Shown piece by piece: positions 1-10,251 of a stretch of DNA of 10,764 bases. The stretch covers positions 1 to 10,764 of the forward strand of contig JABFST010000407.1 in NCBI GenBank assembly GCA_013140465.1. The letters are read 5' to 3'. Numbering within the stretch: the first letter of the stretch is position 1; every line of letters begins with the position of its first letter. The notes below the pieces were generated by a model. The model saw nothing but the letters and a program-made list of their open reading frames with translations. It was not told the origin of the DNA and did not search any database. Origin of the DNA: Methylococcaceae bacterium. GTDB lineage: Bacteria > Pseudomonadota > Gammaproteobacteria > Methylococcales > Methylomonadaceae. The position numbers were made by a program, and so were the translations under genes.

Positions 1-945
1 AAACCAGTATCGGGCCACTAAGCCCGCGTGGTAACTGGTGCCGCACGCCAATATTTGCACCGATTTAATATTGTCAAACCCTGTTGCCGCATTATGTCCA
101 AATGCGCTTTCTTGCAAATGGTGACGGGTAAAACGTCCCTCTAAGGCTTGCGAAATGGCAAAGGGCTGTTCATAAATTTCTTTTAGCATGTAATGCCGAT
201 AACTGCCTTTATCAACCGAATCGGCGGTTAATTGGCTTTCTTTGATCTGGCGCTCGACGATTTGGTCATCGGCATCATAAATAGTCACGCCTTCTATGGT
301 TATCGCCGCAATATCGCCTTCTTCTAGGAATATAAAGCGTTGGGTCACGGGCAATAAGGCCGCCACATCAGATGCGACAAAATACTCGCCTATGCCCACA
401 CCAATGACTAACGGGCTGCCTTTTCGGCAAGCGATTAAGGTGTTGGGTTCGGTGGTGCTCATGATGCCCAAAGCGTATGCACCATCAAGTTTTTTAATCG
501 TCAGCTTGACGGCAGCCAACAAATTGTCGGCGGTTTCCAAGGCTTGGAACACTTGGTGCACAATAACTTCTGTGTCGGTCTCGGACGTGAACTCATAGCC
601 GTCTGCTTTTAACGTGCCGCGCAAATGCTCGTGGTTTTCGATAATGCCGTTATGGACGACTACCACTTTGTCCCGACACACATGAGGATGGGCATTGGCG
701 GTGCTAGGTTTGCCGTGCGTTGCCCAGCGGGTGTGGGCAATGCCGATATGGCCCGTTATAGGACCTTTGTGTAGCATGGTTTCAAGGCCAACAACCTTAC
801 CTAAGGCTCGTTTCCGATAAATGGCTTGTTCATTAATGACTGCCAAACCTGCTGAATCATAACCCCGATATTCCAGACGCTTTAAGCCTTCCAACAATAT
901 GGGCACGATATTACGTTGCGCTATTCCACCAACTATTCCACACAT
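1..945 (-). CDS. glmS: Glutamine--fructose-6-phosphate aminotransferase (isomerizing), N-terminal part; runs off left edge
   Basis: GlmS converts fructose-6-phosphate and glutamine to glucosamine-6-phosphate, the first committed step to UDP-GlcNAc in the cytoplasm. The 315 visible residues begin MCGIVGGIAQ, so the catalytic Cys2 of the class II glutaminase domain is exposed after Met removal. Typical motifs follow: RLEYRGYDSAG (about 23-33), HTRWATHG (71-78), HNGIIEN (98-104) and SETDTEV (121-127). After a linker, the first sugar isomerase (SIS) domain starts with LACGTSYHAG (about 299-308). The rest of the protein, about half, is outside the window. The ATG at 943-945 follows an AGGA ribosome binding site that lies inside the end of glmU, and the glmU stop is 2 bp upstream, so the two genes are probably cotranscribed and translationally coupled. 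The frame is intact throughout. Identity is very secure. Confidence 0.97.
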   Translation of the reverse strand, partial: MCGIVGGIAQRNIVPILLEGLKRLEYRGYDSAGLAVINEQAIYRKRALGKVVGLETMLHKGPITGHIGIAHTRWATHGKPSTANAHPHVCRDKVVVVHNGIIENHEHLRGTLKADGYEFTSETDTEVIVHQVFQALETADNLLAAVKLTIKKLDGAYALGIMSTTEPNTLIACRKGSPLVIGVGIGEYFVASDVAALLPVTQRFIFLEEGDIAAITIEGVTIYDADDQIVERQIKESQLTADSVDKGSYRHYMLKEIYEQPFAISQALEGRFTRHHLQESAFGHNAATGFDNIKSVQILACGTSYHAGLVARYWF

Positions 946-947
946 AA

Positions 948-2318
948 TTATTTTTCCTGTTTAACGGGCCGTTGCCATCCTGAAATAGTAAATTGCTTAA
1001 TTCGGCTTAAGGTCAATTGGTTTTCAGGGGTATCTTTGGTGATGGTTGAACCCGCGCCTATGGTCGCATTTTTGCCGATAGTGACGGGCGCGACCAACTG
1101 GGAATCTGAGCCGATAAACGCACCGTCTTCAATAACGGTCCTAAATTTATTGACCCCATCATAATTGCAGGTAATCGTCCCTGCACCTATATTGACTTTC
1201 GCCCCTACACTGGCATCACCAATATAGCTTAGATGGTTTATTTTGCTGCCTGTTGCAACAGTAGACTTTTTTATTTCAACAAAATTGCCAATATGCACGT
1301 TATCGGCAATTTCGGTTTCTGGGCGCAAGCGTGCAAATGGCCCAATGCGGCTACCTTGCCCGACGACTGCATTTTCTATGACGGTATGGGAGAAAATTTC
1401 GACATTATCGGCGATAGTGGCGTTAATCAGATGGCAATTGGCACCGATTTTAACGTTATTGCCTATGCTGGTGGTGCCTTCAAGGATAACATTGATGTCT
1501 ATGACAATATCTGTGCCTAAGCTAGCTATCGTACCGCGCAAATCAAACCTAGCCGGATCCAATAAGGTGACACCTTGCTCCATCAGGGTGGCGGCTTGTT
1601 CTTGTTGGTAAACGCGCTCCAAATGACTGAGCTGGAGACGGTTATTGACGCCCAACACTTCATCTACGGTTTCCGGTTGGCTAGTGACGACCTTAATGCC
1701 GTCTGCCACCGCCATTTCAATGACATCGGTCAAATAATATTCACCTTGGGCGTTGTTGTTGCCCAAGCGGTTTAGCCATTGCTTAAGTTTATCACCCTGC
1801 ACCGCCAAGATACCCGTATTGCCTTCTTGAATCAGCTTTTCTTCTGGGGTCGCATCTTTTTCTTCAACAATTTTGGTGACCGCTCCCGAAGCATCACGCA
1901 CGATACGTCCGTAACCATAGGGATTGTCGAGGGTCACGGTCAATAAAGCCAGTGTTTGCGCATTGACATTAGCCAATAAGGTCTGGACGGTGCTTAATTT
2001 TAATAAGGGTACATCACCGTATAAAATCAATACCGTGTCAGTATCCCCAATCTGCCCACTCGCTTGTTGCACGGCATGGCCTGTGCCTAATTGTTGGCGT
2101 TGTTCCACCCAACTCGCATCTAAGTTTTTTAAGGTAGACAAGACCAATTCGGCGCCATGCCCGTAAATAATAGTAATCGCATTGTCTGGCAACTGGTGGC
2201 TCATGTCATACACATGTTGCAATAACGGTCTATTGGCTATTGGGTGCAACACTTTGGGCAACTCTGAACGCATACGCGTGCCTTTACCCGCTGCAAGAAT
2301 AATAGTTGTAATTTTCAT
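948..2318 (-). CDS. glmU: Bifunctional UDP-N-acetylglucosamine pyrophosphorylase / glucosamine-1-phosphate N-acetyltransferase
   Basis: GlmU acetylates glucosamine-1-phosphate with acetyl-CoA and then couples the product to UTP to give UDP-GlcNAc for peptidoglycan and lipopolysaccharide. The protein has 456 residues, the same length as the E. coli enzyme. The uridyltransferase domain (about 1-228) opens with LAAGKGTRM and LPKVLH (8-25, with Lys22 as the nucleotide-binding lysine) and has YGDVPLL with the metal ligand Asp102 and GVNNR with Asn225. From about 250 on, hexapeptide repeats build the left-handed beta-helix acetyltransferase domain. NHLSYIGD carries the likely catalytic His362, and NIGAGTITCNYDG (377-388) is a family signature. 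The ATG at 2316-2318 has an AGGA site 6 nt upstream. The gene follows atpC after 83 bp that contain a terminator, and is followed by glmS after 2 bp. It may be transcribed by readthrough from atp or from a promoter I cannot identify. Confidence 0.98.
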   Translation of the reverse strand: MKITTIILAAGKGTRMRSELPKVLHPIANRPLLQHVYDMSHQLPDNAITIIYGHGAELVLSTLKNLDASWVEQRQQLGTGHAVQQASGQIGDTDTVLILYGDVPLLKLSTVQTLLANVNAQTLALLTVTLDNPYGYGRIVRDASGAVTKIVEEKDATPEEKLIQEGNTGILAVQGDKLKQWLNRLGNNNAQGEYYLTDVIEMAVADGIKVVTSQPETVDEVLGVNNRLQLSHLERVYQQEQAATLMEQGVTLLDPARFDLRGTIASLGTDIVIDINVILEGTTSIGNNVKIGANCHLINATIADNVEIFSHTVIENAVVGQGSRIGPFARLRPETEIADNVHIGNFVEIKKSTVATGSKINHLSYIGDASVGAKVNIGAGTITCNYDGVNKFRTVIEDGAFIGSDSQLVAPVTIGKNATIGAGSTITKDTPENQLTLSRIKQFTISGWQRPVKQEK

Positions 2319-2332
2319 TTGAATTCCTAATA

Positions 2333-2373
2333 AACAAAAAAGCCCGATAGCGAAAGTCGTTATCGAGCTTTTT
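2333..2373 (-). terminator. Rho-independent terminator after atpC
   Basis: Arms at 2341-2353 and 2357-2369 form a stem of about 13 positions around a 3-nt loop. Read as minus-strand RNA it has one A-C mismatch and one G-U wobble. It is followed by a U-rich tract (2340 down to 2333, TTTTTGTT). An A tract on the other side also allows some termination of plus-strand transcripts. It lies 30 nt past the atpC stop and ends only about 15 nt before the glmU start, so it should limit but perhaps not abolish readthrough into glmUS. Confidence 0.85.
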
Positions 2374-2401
2374 AAATTGTTAAGCCGCGTTTACTGCGCC
2401 A

Positions 2402-2824
2402 TTAACCACCGCGCTTTCTGAGTCTGTCCAAAGTCCTTAATTGCATTACAGCTTGCGCCAATTCTGCTTGGGCTGTTGCGTAATCGATTTTGCCTGACTT
2501 ATCTGCCAAGGCTTCTTCTGCCTTGACTTTTGCATCCAATGCAGCGGCTTCATCGATGTCATGCGCCCTGATTGCCGTATCCGCCAAGATTGTCACCAAG
2601 TGAGGCTGCACTTCCAACAATCCACCAGAAATAAAGAACGGATAGCTTTCAGTCGCGCTGACTTTCACCCTGACTTCGCCAGGATTTAATTTAGTGATGA
2701 GCGGCGCGTGGCGAGGAGAAATACCCACCTCGCCCAACTCGGCAGGGGCAAATACCATCTCCGCCAAACCGGAGAAAATCTCACGTTCTGCGCTTACGAT
2801 GTCTACATGTACAGTCATGGTCAT
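2402..2824 (-). CDS. atpC: F1Fo ATP synthase subunit epsilon
   Basis: The epsilon subunit is part of the central stalk of F1; it links gamma to the c-ring and can inhibit ATP hydrolysis through its C-terminal helices. The 140 residues show the N-terminal beta-sandwich domain (about 1-87) with [27 protein letters not shown] and SGGLLEVQP, then [14 protein letters not shown] leading into the two-helix C-terminal domain (about 90-138), which is rich in Ala, Lys and Arg. Two Met codons are possible, at 2824 and 2818. An AGG site at a spacing of about 7 nt favours the first, and the family commonly begins with a similar Met-x-Met start. It is the last gene of the atp operon, 56 bp after atpD, and is followed by a terminator. 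The frame is intact and the identity secure. Confidence 0.97.
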   Translation of the reverse strand: MTMTVHVDIVSAEREIFSGLAEMVFAPAELGEVGISPRHAPLITKLNPGEVRVKVSATESYPFFISGGLLEVQPHLVTILADTAIRAHDIDEAAALDAKVKAEEALADKSGKIDYATAQAELAQAVMQLRTLDRLRKRGG

Positions 2825-2848
2825 GTTATTACCTGTTTTGTCAATTGA

Positions 2849-2871
2849 CTTCCTGCTGATTAAGCAGGAAG
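2849..2871 (-). repeat. Perfect intercistronic hairpin between atpD and atpC
   Basis: CTTCCTGCT (2849-2857) and AGCAGGAAG (2863-2871) are perfect 9-bp complements around a 5-nt loop. It begins about 10 nt after the atpD stop. No U tract follows, so it does not look like a terminator. An abutting 10-bp palindrome, GTCAATTGAC (2840-2849), lies on the atpC side. In the mRNA it could protect the atpD 3' end or tune atpC translation; this role is inferred. Confidence 0.6.
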
Positions 2872-2880
2872 CAACACGGC

Positions 2881-4350
<1,470 letters not shown>

Positions 4351-4352
4351 GA

Positions 4353-5216
4353 TTAAACAGCGGCGGCACCAGCAACAATTTCTGAAATTTCCTGAGTGAT
4401 AGCAGCTTGTCTGGCTTTGTTATAGACCAGCTGTAACTCTTTGATAAGGTTTCCGGCATTATCCGAAGCACTCTTCATGGCGACCATTCTGGCGGCCTGC
4501 TCACAAGCATTGTTTTCTACCAAACCTTGATAAACTTTGGATTCGACAAACCGCGACAGCAAATGATCCAAAACTTCTTTTGCATCAGGCTCGTAGAGAT
4601 AGTCCCAGTGTCCACTTAAGTTTTCATCCAGCTCACAGGCTGCAACTGGTATGAGCTGTTCAATAGTAGGCCGCTGCGTCATGGTATTCACGAATTCATT
4701 GCTGACCACATGCAACTCATCGATCCTACCCGCATCATAGGCATCCAACATGATTTTGATGATACCGACCACGTCATTTAGTCGTGGAGTGTCGCCTAAT
4801 TTAGTCACTTGCCCCACTAAATTGACTTTCAGGTTGCCAAAGAAACCAGAAGCTTTTGTTCCGATAGCACAAACATCAACTTCGATATTGTCTTTTTCCC
4901 ATTGCGATAAATGGGTGAGCGTCTTTCTAAATAAATTTGAATTCAAACCACCACATAAGCCCCTATCGGAACTGATGACAATAACCCCTACTCGCTTGAC
5001 TTCGCGGGCAAACAAGTAAGAATGCTTGTATTCTGGATTGGCTTGCGCCAAATGCTTGATGATCGTGCCAATTTTTTTAGAATAGGGCCGCGTTGCCTGC
5101 ATTCTGTCTTTTGTTTTACGCATTTTACTCGCGGCAACCATTTCCATTGCGCGGGTTATCTTTTGAGTATTCTTGATACTGCCGATCTTTGTGCGTATTT
5201 CTTTACCAACAGCCAT
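4353..5216 (-). CDS. atpG: F1Fo ATP synthase subunit gamma
   Basis: Gamma is the rotating central shaft of F1 that couples c-ring rotation to catalysis. The 287 residues equal the E. coli length. The N-terminal coiled-coil helix contains [20 protein letters not shown], with SKMRK next (about 11-34). The Rossmann-like middle domain has [13 protein letters not shown] (about 80-92). The C-terminal helix has [17 protein letters not shown] and [15 protein letters not shown], ending EIVAGAAAV. The ATG at 5214-5216 is preceded by an AGGG site at 7 nt. The gap from atpA is 12 bp, which suggests coupled translation. No disruption is seen. Confidence 0.98.
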   Translation of the reverse strand: MAVGKEIRTKIGSIKNTQKITRAMEMVAASKMRKTKDRMQATRPYSKKIGTIIKHLAQANPEYKHSYLFAREVKRVGVIVISSDRGLCGGLNSNLFRKTLTHLSQWEKDNIEVDVCAIGTKASGFFGNLKVNLVGQVTKLGDTPRLNDVVGIIKIMLDAYDAGRIDELHVVSNEFVNTMTQRPTIEQLIPVAACELDENLSGHWDYLYEPDAKEVLDHLLSRFVESKVYQGLVENNACEQAARMVAMKSASDNAGNLIKELQLVYNKARQAAITQEISEIVAGAAAV

Positions 5217-5228
5217 GTGAAGACCCTT

Positions 5229-6770
5229 TTACCAACTATGAGTTTTAACGAAAGTTTCAATAGCGGATTTTAAGCTACTGCTGATTTCATTATTAAAATC
5301 GCCGGTTGCATTGATGGTGTTCATCAACTCCGCTTGCTCTGATTTCATATACAGCTGTAAGGCGGCTTCAAAATCAAGGACTTTGTTGACTTCTACGCTA
5401 TCAAGAAACCCTTCGTTCGCGGCAAACAAAGACACAGCCATTTGCGCAACAGACATAGGCGAATATTGGTTTTGCTTCATCAATTCAGTGACGCGTTGAC
5501 CACGTTCGATTTGCTTGCGCGTGCTTTCGTCCAAATCAGATGCAAACTGGGCAAATGCCGCCAACTCACGGTATTGCGCCAAGTCCAAACGCGTACCACC
5601 ACCCAATTTCTTAATGATCTTGGTTTGCGCTGCACCACCTACGCGGGATACCGACAAACCTGCGTTGACCGCAGGACGGATGCCCGAGTTAAACAAGTTA
5701 CTTTCAAGGAATATTTGCCCGTCAGTAATCGAAATAACGTTGGTAGGTACGAAAGCTGATACGTCACCGCCTTGGGTTTCAATAATCGGCAATGCGGTCA
5801 ATGAACCGGTCTTGCCTGTCACTTTACCGCCCGTCAGTTTTTCAACTTCATCGGCGTTAATGCGCGAAGCCCGTTCCAGCAAACGTGAATGCAAATAGAA
5901 CACGTCGCCAGGATACGCTTCGCGGCCTGGTGGACGGCGTAACAACAAAGACACTTGGCGATAAGCCCACGCTTGCTTGGTCAAATCGTCATAAATAATC
6001 AGTGCATCTTCACCGCGATCCCTAAAGAACTCGCCCATAGAGCAGCCCGTATAAGGGGCGATAAATTGCAGCGCGGCAGATTCAGATGCAGACGCGGCAA
6101 CAATAATGGTATGACCCATTGCCCCGTGTTCTTCGAGTTTTCTGACCACGTTGGCTATAGATGAACGTTTTTGTCCAATCGCCACATAGATACACTTAAT
6201 GCCCGTGCCTTTTTGGTTGATAATCGCATCAATCGCAATCGCGGTTTTACCCGTTTGGCGATCGCCGATAATCAATTCACGTTGGCCACGTCCGACAGGA
6301 ATCATCGCGTCGATAGACTTCAAGCCCAATTGTACTGGCTGGTCTACAGATTGACGGGCGATAACGCCAGGGGCGATTTTTTCAATGGGCGATGTTTCAG
6401 TGGTGTCAATAGCACCTTTGCCGTCGATAGGATTGCCCAGCGCGTCAACAACGCGGCCTAGCAACGCTTCGCCAACAGGCACTTCTAAAATTTTTCCGGT
6501 ACATTTGACGATATCGCCTTCAGTGATATGCTGATAGGCGCCTAATACCACCACACCCACTGAATCGCGTTCAAGGTTAAGTGCCATCCCAAATGTATTG
6601 CCTGGGAATTCCAGCATTTCACCTTGCATTGCTTCAGAAAGGCCATGTACTCTCACAATACCGTCAGTCACACTGACCACGGTACCTTCTGTATGCGCTT
6701 CGGCACTCAGGTCGAAGTTTTCGATCTTCTTTTTAATCAGATCGCTTATTTCAGATGGGTTTAATTGCAT
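5229..6770 (-). CDS. atpA: F1Fo ATP synthase subunit alpha
   Basis: Alpha alternates with beta in the F1 hexamer, binds non-catalytic nucleotide and supplies the arginine finger to the beta site. The protein has 513 residues, identical in length to E. coli AtpA, and begins [20 protein letters not shown]. Visible signatures are Walker A GDRQTGKT (169-176), [17 protein letters not shown] (about 256-272), [20 protein letters not shown] and [12 protein letters not shown] with the arginine finger Arg376. The ATG at 6768-6770 has only a weak, displaced purine stretch (GAG repeats) upstream and lies 16 bp after the atpH stop, so translation is probably coupled to atpH. The frame is clean and identity is certain. 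Confidence 0.98.
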   Translation of the reverse strand: MQLNPSEISDLIKKKIENFDLSAEAHTEGTVVSVTDGIVRVHGLSEAMQGEMLEFPGNTFGMALNLERDSVGVVVLGAYQHITEGDIVKCTGKILEVPVGEALLGRVVDALGNPIDGKGAIDTTETSPIEKIAPGVIARQSVDQPVQLGLKSIDAMIPVGRGQRELIIGDRQTGKTAIAIDAIINQKGTGIKCIYVAIGQKRSSIANVVRKLEEHGAMGHTIIVAASASESAALQFIAPYTGCSMGEFFRDRGEDALIIYDDLTKQAWAYRQVSLLLRRPPGREAYPGDVFYLHSRLLERASRINADEVEKLTGGKVTGKTGSLTALPIIETQGGDVSAFVPTNVISITDGQIFLESNLFNSGIRPAVNAGLSVSRVGGAAQTKIIKKLGGGTRLDLAQYRELAAFAQFASDLDESTRKQIERGQRVTELMKQNQYSPMSVAQMAVSLFAANEGFLDSVEVNKVLDFEAALQLYMKSEQAELMNTINATGDFNNEISSSLKSAIETFVKTHSW

Positions 6771-6786
6771 GTGCTGTTACTCACTC

Positions 6787-7320
6787 TCACTGTAGTGCTT
6801 TGTGCATGTGTTGAAGGCGGCCTTTAATTGAACCGTCAATGACCCTGTCGCCCGCGCGTACCAGCACGCCACCAATCAAAGACTTATCAACGGCTACATT
6901 CATAAGGATTTTTTTGCCCAAGGTGTGTTCCAATGTCGCCGTCAAGCTTTGCTTCGCTTCTTTAGAGAGCGTATAGGCGGTCTTGACTTCAACATCAACA
7001 TAACCTTCTTCGTCTGCTTTATAAGCTTCAAAAAGCTGCGCAATGGTAGGCAATAAGCTGAGCCGATTATTGTGGACCAATAATTTTAGAAAGTTTTCAC
7101 TTTCCGCATTGACTTGACCTTGACAAATATCCAGCAAAAACGCCAACAAGCTTGGCTTGCTGACTTTTGGGTTATCGATCACTACAGACATATCTTCATT
7201 GCTTAGGACAGCCGACATAAACGCCAAGCCCTGCGACCATTCTGCCATCGCCTGGGTTTCTTTGGCCCTTTTAAACACTGCCGCTGCGTAAGGCCTCGCT
7301 AATGTTGCCAGTTCGCTCAT
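6787..7320 (-). CDS. atpH: F1Fo ATP synthase subunit delta
   Basis: Delta (OSCP family) sits on top of F1 and ties it to the b-subunit peripheral stalk. The 177 residues match the E. coli length. The N-terminal helical domain starts with LATLARPYAAAVFKRAKE (about 4-21) and includes FLKLLVHNNRLSLLPTI (about 77-93), a well conserved block. The C-terminal part ends with KSLIGGVLVRAGDRVIDGSI and KGRLQHMHKAL, the typical b-binding tail. The ATG at 7318-7320 has a GGGAAGG ribosome binding site that overlaps the end region of atpF, whose stop is 11 bp upstream. Confidence 0.96.
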   Translation of the reverse strand: MSELATLARPYAAAVFKRAKETQAMAEWSQGLAFMSAVLSNEDMSVVIDNPKVSKPSLLAFLLDICQGQVNAESENFLKLLVHNNRLSLLPTIAQLFEAYKADEEGYVDVEVKTAYTLSKEAKQSLTATLEHTLGKKILMNVAVDKSLIGGVLVRAGDRVIDGSIKGRLQHMHKALQ

Positions 7321-7331
7321 TATTGCCTTCC

Positions 7332-7802
7332 CTATAATTGGTTAGCGACTTTGCTAATAATGTCCTGATGCTTGGCCTTGTCTATTTCCGCACCCAGAAT
7401 CTGGGCTGCGGCAGCCAAAGCCAAATCAGCCACTTCTTGGCGCAAGCCTTCTTTCGCTTGCTGGATAGCTTGCGCTATCTCGGCATCTGCTGCCAAACGC
7501 AAACGTTCGGCATCTCTTTTAGCGATGTCTTTTGATTCTTCAATCAGCTCATTAGCGCGTTTTTGGGCAGAAGCAATTATTTCAGAAGACTGCTCTTTGG
7601 CGTCTTTCAGGACATTTACCGCTTTCTTTTCAGCCAAAATAACCTGTTCCTGACCTTTTTCAGCAGCCGCCAAACCATCGGCAATTTTCTTCTTACGTTC
7701 TTCTAAAGAGTCAAATAAAGGCGGCCAAATGTACTTCATGGTAAACCATACCAGAAGTGCAAAGGTAATCATTTGCCCAATCAGAGTAGCATTGATACTC
7801 AC
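7332..7802 (-). CDS. atpF: F1Fo ATP synthase subunit b (GTG start)
   Basis: Subunit b is the dimeric peripheral stalk: a membrane anchor followed by a long helix that reaches delta. The 156 residues equal the E. coli length. The N-terminus ([18 protein letters not shown], then MKYIWPPL) is the membrane segment (about residues 5-27) and conserved hinge. The rest is charged and Ala-rich, consistent with a right-handed coiled coil. The start codon is GTG at 7800-7802; the first in-frame ATG would remove ten residues of the conserved N-terminus, so GTG is preferred. A modest AAGAG site is about 9 nt upstream. The TAG stop lies next to the atpH ribosome binding site. Confidence 0.96.
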   Translation of the reverse strand: MSINATLIGQMITFALLVWFTMKYIWPPLFDSLEERKKKIADGLAAAEKGQEQVILAEKKAVNVLKDAKEQSSEIIASAQKRANELIEESKDIAKRDAERLRLAADAEIAQAIQQAKEGLRQEVADLALAAAAQILGAEIDKAKHQDIISKVANQL

Positions 7803-7842
7803 GATGCGTTACTCTTGTTGCTAGTTAATTAAATGACAGGGA

Positions 7843-8164
<322 letters not shown>

Positions 8165-8179
8165 GTGGTCAAACAATAA

Positions 8180-9339
<1,160 letters not shown>

Positions 9340-9360
9340 ACGACTCTCCAAACATAATAG

Positions 9361-9396
9361 CCTTAACATTATAGCCAGTAAGTTTAATCAAATCAA
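9361..9396 (-). promoter_or_regulatory. Sigma70-type promoter of the atp operon
   Basis: On the minus strand, a -35 TTGATT (9391-9396) and a perfect -10 TATAAT (9368-9373) are separated by 17 bp. Transcription should start near 9361, giving a leader of about 20 nt that contains the atpI ribosome binding site. Additional promoters further upstream are not excluded. Confidence 0.75.
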
Positions 9397-9439
9397 GGCT
9401 GAATATGGGCTACAGGACACCCGCCTGCCCTCACCGCAC

Positions 9440-9456
9440 CTTTCAACACTTGAAAG
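9440..9456. promoter_or_regulatory. 17-bp inverted repeat, candidate operator between divergent promoters
   Basis: CTTTCAA (9440-9446), a 3-bp spacer, then TTGAAAG (9450-9456) form a perfect 7-bp inverted repeat. It lies about 44 bp upstream of the atp -35 box and about 30 bp upstream of the weak -35 of the divergent gene. Such a placement fits a dimeric regulator acting on either promoter. No U tract follows, so a terminator is unlikely. I do not recognise the cognate regulator. Confidence 0.4.
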
Positions 9457-9486
9457 AATGCGATTGTTTTTGGTTACGTCATAAAG

Positions 9487-9513
9487 TTGTGCGTGCCAAA
9501 TAGCAGCTATAAT
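9487..9513 (+). promoter_or_regulatory. Promoter of the divergent small membrane protein gene
   Basis: A perfect -10 TATAAT lies at 9508-9513. The best -35 is a weak TTGTGC (9487-9492) with a short 15-bp spacer. A start near 9520 would leave a leader of about 28 nt before the ATG at 9548. Confidence 0.55.
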
Positions 9514-9547
9514 ACCCGACTTTCCTATCATTCCCTAGCTGATAACC

Positions 9548-9922
9548 ATGACTGTCTTATTGTTTTCTTTACGCGGCGTACCTGAAGATGAAGCATCTGA
9601 AGTGCGGGCATTACTCATCCAAGAGGCGATTGATTTTTATGAGACTTCAGCAGGGAATTGGGGAATGTCCATGCCAGCCCTGTGGCTTAGGGACCCATCG
9701 CAACTAGCACACGCCCAGCAACTGCTGAAGGCTTACCAACAACAACGCTTTGTTAATGCCCGTGAGCAATACCTTTTGGCAAAAGCATCAGGCCAGACCC
9801 CTTCGGCATGGCAACGGTTTTTAGAAACGCCGCTACTTTATGCTGCCTATCTGTTTGCGTTGGTGATGGTCGCTTATGTGTCCGTCAAATTTTTGTTTGA
9901 GTTGGGCTTAACAACGAAATAA
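9548..9922 (+). CDS. Small conserved protein, DUF6164-like, with C-terminal membrane helix
   Basis: The function is not known. The 124-residue product has a soluble N-terminal domain (about 1-70) starting TVLLFSLRGVPEDEASEVRA, with IDFYETSAGNWGMSMPALWL in the middle and a predicted helix around DPSQLAHAQQLLKAYQQQR. A basic linker follows, then one membrane helix (about 96-117, LLYAAYLFALVMVAYVSVKF). The pattern (strand, Glu-rich helix, Phe-Tyr-Glu-Thr, Gly-x-Trp-Gly, Trp-Leu, then a helix of 'A..LL.AYQ' type) matches what I recall of DUF6164 proteins of gammaproteobacteria. It is loosely like the DUF2007 putative signal-transducing fold. The domain name is from memory, so moderately sure. No clear Shine-Dalgarno precedes the ATG. 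It is transcribed divergently from the atp operon, sharing a 208-bp upstream region with atpI. No terminator is evident behind it. Confidence 0.75.
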   Translation: MTVLLFSLRGVPEDEASEVRALLIQEAIDFYETSAGNWGMSMPALWLRDPSQLAHAQQLLKAYQQQRFVNAREQYLLAKASGQTPSAWQRFLETPLLYAAYLFALVMVAYVSVKFLFELGLTTK

Positions 9923-10251
9923 TCGAGAAACCTCAGCTATCTTAGCCAAGCAAACGCCTCTCTAACGCCACCCAAACCAAAGCACCCAATCAAACCTATC
10001 TACATGTCGAGCTTACATTGCCCATAGTAAACAGAAAGCCACTGATGACATAACACCACCAGTGAGACGGCAAAAAAAAGGATACAGACTCAAACATACC
10101 TATCCAAAATGGCATAAGCCACTATTATTTGTAAACAGCGATTTTTCAGGCTTAAGGTCTCGTTCGCTAAGTTTAAGAACCAATCGTGCGGGGATTAGGT
10201 CAATTTTACCGTAAGAACAAAAACATCGCCCAACAAGCCGTGCGTAAAAAT
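9923..10251. other. Intergenic stretch of about 330 bp with no recognised gene
   Basis: I find no convincing gene, tRNA, terminator or mobile element between the small membrane protein gene and hemW. The sequence contains a run of eight A (10072-10079), a short open frame in the hemW phase from 10177 to the hemW start, and a stretch open for roughly 45 codons on the minus strand (about 10110-10245) with no start context. None has a family signature. It may hold the hemW promoter and leader, or decayed sequence. Confidence 0.5.

Noticed and set aside
9383..9396. FNR-like site TTGATTTGATTAAA over the atp -35 box
   Set aside because: Only one half-site matches the TTGAT-N4-ATCAA consensus; the other half has two mismatches, so it is more simply the -35 region.
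10039..10080. Possible terminator with a run of eight A before hemW
   Set aside because: No stable stem abuts the A run on either strand, and no minus-strand gene would end there.
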